Positions 59,744 to 64,000 of a stretch of DNA of 64,000 nt are shown here, piece after piece. Each line of letters opens with the position of its first letter. Positions within the stretch are counted from its first letter, which is position 1. The notes under the pieces are model-generated. The model was not told the DNA's origin and made no database searches. It worked only from the letters and a program-made list of their open reading frames with translations. This stretch comes from Ophiura sarsii (taxonomy: Eukaryota; Echinodermata; Ophiuroidea; Amphilepidida; Ophiuridae), in assembly GCA_035610835.1 (NCBI GenBank), contig CM069452.1:8947109-9011108 (forward strand), in the 5' to 3' direction. A program made the translations under genes and the position numbers.

Positions 59744-60701
59744 CAGGCGAGTCAAAATATTCAGGTCCCATTTTCGAAAAATCAGTAAAAATACTTATTG
59801 ATTGAAAAGGTGTTTTTTTAAATGAATATAAATGTAGAAACCCTATTTTATACTTGGTGAATTTTTCATGACAATGCACTTACAAACCAGAATTATAACA
59901 CATTAATGAAAAAGCATGACATCTAAAGTGTTCTACGGAATCCAGATTATTGCAGTATTTTTATACACAAAACCCTTGATAAAATGTCATTTTTCATCTA
60001 TCATTAAAGGTATATTATGTGATCTTTTCTTGCAGATTTTCATTTCTGATCATAAATCATGAATATATTCTGAGTTACAGAGCGATATGATTCCTAATTA
60101 CTTCAAAATCATGTTTTTAGAGTGAAAATAAATTGTTCGCTAGCGAAAAATCTATTTTCAACCCCTAAAAACCATGATTTTGAAGTAATTAGGAATAGTA
60201 TCGCTCTGTAACTCAGGATATATTTATGATTTATGATCCGATATGTAATTCTGCAAGAAAATCTACTTTCTAAAAATAATCATGGATAGAGGGCGCCCCT
60301 GGAACAGATCACATAATATGCCTTTAATGAAAGATATTGCTGTAACACATTTTAAAAGCACCCTAATGCACATCAAACATATTCATAACAATCAAGTTGA
60401 AACTATTTACACACAGCAATCATGTTTAATACCAACATGACATGTGTTGTCTCATTTAAAAGACGCACATTTTTAATAAACATTTTACAGTGCCTCCTGT
60501 GGAACAAGTTAGGTTTCACCACTTTTTTGGGGGGAAATGCAGATAACTTTCATTATGAATGATCAATTTGAACAATATAGAAATTAGGTTATAGCTTATA
60601 ATGTGTACATTTTATACATCTCATTAAATTTATTCATTTCTGTTTTTAAATTGGTTTAAAAGATCAATGAAATCCGGACCGGAATATTTGGACTCACCCT
60701 G
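59744..60701. mobile_element. Tc1/mariner-like element, 958 bp, with MITE B nested inside
   Basis: CAGGCGAGTCAAAATATTCA then GGTCC on the left; on the other strand the right end is CAGGGTGAGTCCAAATATTC then CGGTCC. TA flanks both ends. The complete family B MITE (60004-60327) lies inside, so the original element was about 630 bp, with no transposase. It begins 28 bp after the end of the mariner-like element. Confidence 0.75.
60004..60327. repeat. MITE family B, complete, 324 bp
   Basis: TTAA AGGTATATTATGTGATCT on the left and AGATCACATAATATGCCT TTAA on the right. The central palindrome reads TTGTTCGCTAGCGAAAAA and is slightly changed from 53517. Confidence 0.85.
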
Positions 60702-60937
60702 TATGGTAGATATTGTAACCTGTTAAAAGGTGTTGCAAATCTAAATGTTAACACTATATTTGGAACGTGGCCATATAGGACAAGGATGATAAACATTTGT
60801 GTTTCAGCCAGCCATGTGCAAGTAATTGGTGTATCATTGTTATTGAGCAGATTATAAATCCTTACCCTTTGAACAACATGTTTATAGAGTGTATACATTT
60901 TTAATGTGATGACCAGGCCCGCCCCCAATCAGGAAAA

Positions 60938-61085
60938 GTCCCTTTTTTGTGTACCAATGTACCTTTTTGTGTACCAATGTACCTTTTTTGTGTACCAAGG
61001 TATCTTTTTTGTGTAAAAATGTACCTTTTGTGTGTAAAAATGTACTTTTTTTGTGTACTAATGTACCTTTTTTTGTGTGAAAATG
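60938..61085. repeat. Minisatellite of GTGTACCAATGTACCTTTTT units
   Basis: About seven tandem units of 20-23 bp, changing gradually to GTGTAAAAATGTACCTTTTT. The ORFs on both strands across it (for example VPMYLFCV-type repeats) are repeat translations. AACAACATGTTTATAG(A/G)GTGTATA flanks the region on both sides (60878 and 61298), suggesting insertion or duplication of the whole block. Confidence 0.75.
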
Positions 61086-61324
61086 CCTCCCCTACCCCCA
61101 TTTTCGGAAAACGGCCACCTTCCCCATATGTAAAGCATATTTTCGGGCCAATTTGGACTCAAATATGTCCTAACCCCCCCCCTTTTATGATTTTTGGGTA
61201 CCTACATGTATGTACCTTTTCCAAAAATAAATCCTCCCCCCTAACAAAATCCTGCTTATGGGCTTGAACGTGACCATATAAATCCTGATGATTTTAAACA
61301 ACATGTTTATAGGGTGTATATGAT

Positions 61325-62020
61325 TAACAAGTAAAAAAACTTTAATTTGTTATTACTCAAGCATACTTATTTTGTACACCTCGTCTGACCCAATTCTATA
61401 CACACCTTATTATGACCTATTTTAGCTCATACGTATCAATTTCACGTATCAATTTCACATATGTCGTCCTTGATCTAAAAGTATCAAATCAATTAACTGT
61501 GAAAATTATTATTTTTGTATGTATGATTGTTTGCGTTCTGCCAATTTGAAAGGAGTCAATGTTGATTAGTCTGCCATTTTGTATGGATCTTTTGTACCAA
61601 GGAACCATATTTTAGGGGTTTTATTTTTGTGCAAGTCATATGGTGTGTAAATAATAATGAACCACCAAAACCCCTTTTACAGTGGTCTAGTTTGCGTAAA
61701 ATCCTGCTGATTTTATTTGTATTATTCTTTGTAAATAATTTACCCCTGATTTAATACAGACTAATATTACAAGAAGAGTGACAACATTGACACACTGATA
61801 GTCTGATAAGGGAAACCATGTCTACTGGTAGCGGAACATCAAAGTTAGATATTCTAGGCCAATCCTTTGGTAGGTGTCGAAGCATAGTGGTTAATTTGGC
61901 TTTTCACTTTCCATGATGTTGATATTATAGGGTAGTTTGGGGTAATTTCTCAATGTCAGGTAGATTAATTTTTAAACATAAATTAGGGACGTCTTTTTCT
62001 GTATATTTGACTACATGTGA
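61325..62020. other. Gene-free stretch
   Basis: Unique AT-rich sequence, no gene recognised. Confidence 0.45.
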
Positions 62021-62423
62021 CATATAATAATGTTTTATATCATAATATAATATGAAGCAGTTTACCAACCCACGGTGTTTACAATAGACAATATAACAAA
62101 CAAATATTAACAATCACCGGCGAATGTCCCAACGAAAAATAAGCAAGGACATTCACCGGCGGGGATTTGAACCCCGGTCTCCTGATTACTAGACAGGCGT
62201 CCTAACCACTAGACCACCGATACTTGCTGATAAACGGCAATTTGAATCAGTGGTAAGTGATTAAGCGACGGGGTTATACAATACACAAAGCACGATAACA
62301 TGAGACATTTGGCCAAACACGGTAGGGATCACAAACGTGATGACAAGAGGAAACTGAATAAATAAATCATATAATAATGTTTTATATCATATATATAATA
62401 TAATATAAAGCAGTTTACCAACC
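62021..62423. mobile_element. tRNA-bearing insertion between roughly 50-bp direct repeats
   Basis: CATATAATAATGTTTTATAT then CATAATATAATATGAAGCAG and TTTACCAACC at 62021-62071 recurs at 62368-62423 with a 6-bp insertion and few changes. The segment between (62072-62367) contains the tRNA-like gene on the minus strand and ends in GAATAAATAAAT on the right. It could be a retroposed SINE with a long target duplication, or a local duplication with an insert. Confidence 0.55.
62152..62223 (-). tRNA. tRNA-Thr-like cloverleaf, anticodon AGT; probable SINE head or pseudogene
   Basis: The 72-nt minus-strand sequence folds as a full cloverleaf. Acceptor GTATCGG pairs with CCGGTGA at six of seven positions (two wobbles). 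D arm is GTCTAGTGGTTAGGAC. Anticodon stem CCTGT/TCAGG encloses loop CTAGTAA (anticodon AGT, threonine). T arm is CGGGG-TTCAAAT-CCCCG. The anticodon arm is like animal tRNA-Thr(AGT), whereas the D arm looks like tRNA-Glu/Asp. A T5 run lies about 15 nt past the 3' end. One acceptor and one anticodon-stem mismatch, plus the flanking direct repeats, favour a SINE or pseudogene over a working tRNA. Confidence 0.55.
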
Positions 62424-62960
62424 TGTGACATGTTTAATTTTCTGTGCATGTCACATGTACACAAAAAGTTAGGGATCGCAAATTATCACGACCGCTGCTA
62501 CAAAAACCACTTTTTTAGTATAAAACAGAATAGAAACACCATCATTATTTGCAATGATTTGATTGGCAAGATGGCAGCCGGTAGCAAGGGGCGGTTATAT
62601 TGTCATGAACCTTTTTGATGATAATTATGACAAATATGACAAATACAGTGTCATCATTGAATAGTTTGTCCATAATTTATTTTTATTTATCCAACTTTCG
62701 TGTACACAGCAAGTTGCAATTCAACACGCGACATGAACCTCTCCTGCTTGGATTACTTTTGGGCATGGGGAGATTAAAACTGAATATTTCTCGCCAATGG
62801 CCAATTTGCACTGATTACACTAATAGTGACAAATGCATAATATCACACACGTAACTTGCTTCTTTCATTTGCGATTAAAAAAAGAATGTTGGAGCAAGTG
62901 CAGAAAAGCTGTAAATGACTAGATTATGCGCTGACGTCATCTTCCTCATGTGATTTAGAA
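62424..62960. other. Gene-free stretch
   Basis: GTACACAGCAAGTTGCAATT then CAACACGCGACATGAACCTC near 62702 resembles text near 34333 on the same strand, so a low-copy repeat spans both. No gene recognised. Confidence 0.4.
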
Positions 62961-62964
62961 CAGA

Positions 62965-63182
62965 ATGCTATCTTCAGTAGATAGCACAGTACATATTTCT
63001 ATAAAACACAGTTCGCATTTAGGAATACAGTGCAATATTTTTGTAGATAACAGTTTCATTATTCATAATACCTATCTTTCTTGAAAGTAAATGAAAGGCA
63101 CTGGAATTGGAATATAAATATAAACAACATCTTGGAATTATACACAGATGGTGTTATCTTCGGTAGATAGCACACATTGTTC
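62965..63182. repeat. Two GCTATCTTCAGTAGATAGC-type palindromes
   Basis: ATGCTATCTTCAGTAGATAG at about 62966 and GTTATCTTCGGTAGATAGC at about 63154, the first followed by TATAAAACACAGTTCGCA, which recalls the spacer phrase AAAACACAGTTT of the 29.3-kb array. It is a second, sparse site of that repeat. Confidence 0.6.
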
Positions 63183-63282
63183 AATGTTCAGAACTATCTG
63201 CAATGGTCAAAACATAAACATATACCAAAGTGGACCTCGCTATACTTGCAGACAGCATTTAAAAACCTTTTTTGGACTTTTC

Positions 63283-63304
63283 GGGGGGGGGGGGGGGGGG
63301 GGGC
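63283..63304. repeat. Poly-G run
   Basis: About 21 consecutive G bases after TTTTCG. It explains the glycine-rich ORF at 63148-63348. Confidence 0.8.
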
Positions 63305-63324
63305 TTGGTTCAGGCCTACTTAAA

Positions 63325-63890
63325 GAGTGTTTCTTCTGGGCAACTTAATGGTTATTCGCCCAGGTTTGGTAACATTGGTAATTACCGCTAACTTGCCCAG
63401 TAGAAGCAGCAACCCGATTAATCTTATCGCTAAGTTTTCATGACCCGGAATTATACGCATCCTTTTTAATGTAAATAAAACCAATCTGACCTCTCCACAT
63501 TTCATTGCCGTCATATTCAAACGCGATGTGAGACCTACTTCCTGAAATTGAATTCTACTTGAATTCAAGTTTATTTTTATTTGAATGTTTGAAATTACAT
63601 GGTCGATTGGTGTGGCATGCCTGATTCCTTCTACATTATTTTATAAAATACACCTTCAAATCTGGGCTTTCATCACTCATGTCATCTTCCAATGTATAAA
63701 TATGTACGCACAGGATGCACCAGCGTTTGTGTATGCACGGCATGGACATGATGGACAGGCAGGCTAACTTCCGGTAGTCACTTACCAGTAAGTTTTCACG
63801 CGTAGAAACAGGGGTGATTAAAATATTAAACGGTAAATACTGTTATTTCAGATAGCGTTAACTTTCCAGTGCCTCAGTAGAAACACGCTT
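63325..63890. repeat. MITE family F, longer copy, 566 bp
   Basis: GAGTGTTTCTTCTGGGCAAC on the left and CAGTAGAAACACGCTT on the right match the ends of 2767-3185. Internal motifs TAACTTGCCCAGTAGAA and TTTTCACGCGTAGAAACAGG also correspond. The interior (about 63440-63760) is longer than in the first copy. Confidence 0.65.
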
Positions 63891-64000
63891 GGAATAGATA
63901 TCATGTTCGGTTTTACCATAAAAGGTTTCACTACTTACAAATAAATATAAATGAAGTATACTCTTAAATACTAACATTTCATGTCAAAAATGTTAACATC

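Noticed and set aside
60947..61267. 106-codon ORF of repeated Val-Pro-Met-Tyr-Leu-Phe
   Set aside because: Translation of the GTGTACCAATGTACC minisatellite, open on both strands.
62152..62223. Functional tRNA-Thr gene
   Set aside because: Two stem mismatches, a mixed D arm, and flanking direct repeats make a retroposed copy more likely; it is listed with that caveat.

Overview
This window looks like non-coding, transposon-rich DNA from an animal nuclear genome. I infer a marine invertebrate, perhaps a deuterostome, from three things: AT-rich sequence with long gene-free stretches, tRNA-derived SINEs with a simple-sequence tail, and very many short non-autonomous DNA transposons. The species is not identifiable by eye. 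I found no convincing host gene. The longest open frames are a tetranucleotide repeat read through, or fall in repeats. The only recognisable protein homology is a broken reverse-transcriptase fragment (about 26590-27015). A 51-residue ORF with a signal-peptide-like start (53982-54137) and a faint piggyBac-like ORF (32388-32639) are weak candidates.

The main content is a graveyard of mobile elements. At least five unrelated MITE families end exactly at TTAA, giving about 20 copies; I call them A, B, C, L and I. Other elements are bounded by TAA (Harbinger-like, starting GGCC), by TA (Tc1/mariner-like, at 58361-59716 and 59744-60701), by 9-bp duplications (18313-20076 and 51184-51441) or by a 6-bp duplication (37840-38308). 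Foldback elements, GC-rich MITEs and runs of G or C fill much of the rest. Family letters are labels for this report only.

Layout. 1-9 kb: MITEs of families R, A, F and B, a poly-C/T foldback at 4.4 kb, a 0.8-kb inverted-repeat element at 5.0-5.8 kb, and a SINE at 7.4 kb. 9-17 kb: a SINE, family L, and a TA-flanked MITE at 12.3 kb. 17.6-20.2 kb: a four-level nest (an outer MITE holding a SINE and MITE A, with a 1.76-kb transposon inside A that carries its own tRNA-like segment). 20-30 kb: more L, Harbinger-like and C elements, a 213-bp TCAA array, a segmental duplication with the reverse-transcriptase remnant, and an array of short palindromes at 29.3-29.9 kb. 30-45 kb: mostly plain sequence with C, L, G, H, I and foldback elements. 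45-53 kb: a nested foldback, a minisatellite-bearing 1-kb element and a 9-bp-TSD MITE. 53-64 kb: family B, the small ORF, two nearly abutting Tc1/mariner-like elements, and a 72-nt tRNA-like cloverleaf between long direct repeats.

Nothing here suggests genes working together. The biology on show is successive transposon insertion and dependence of non-autonomous elements on transposases encoded elsewhere. All calls come from reading by eye. Boundaries given by target duplications are firm to a few bases; others are approximate.
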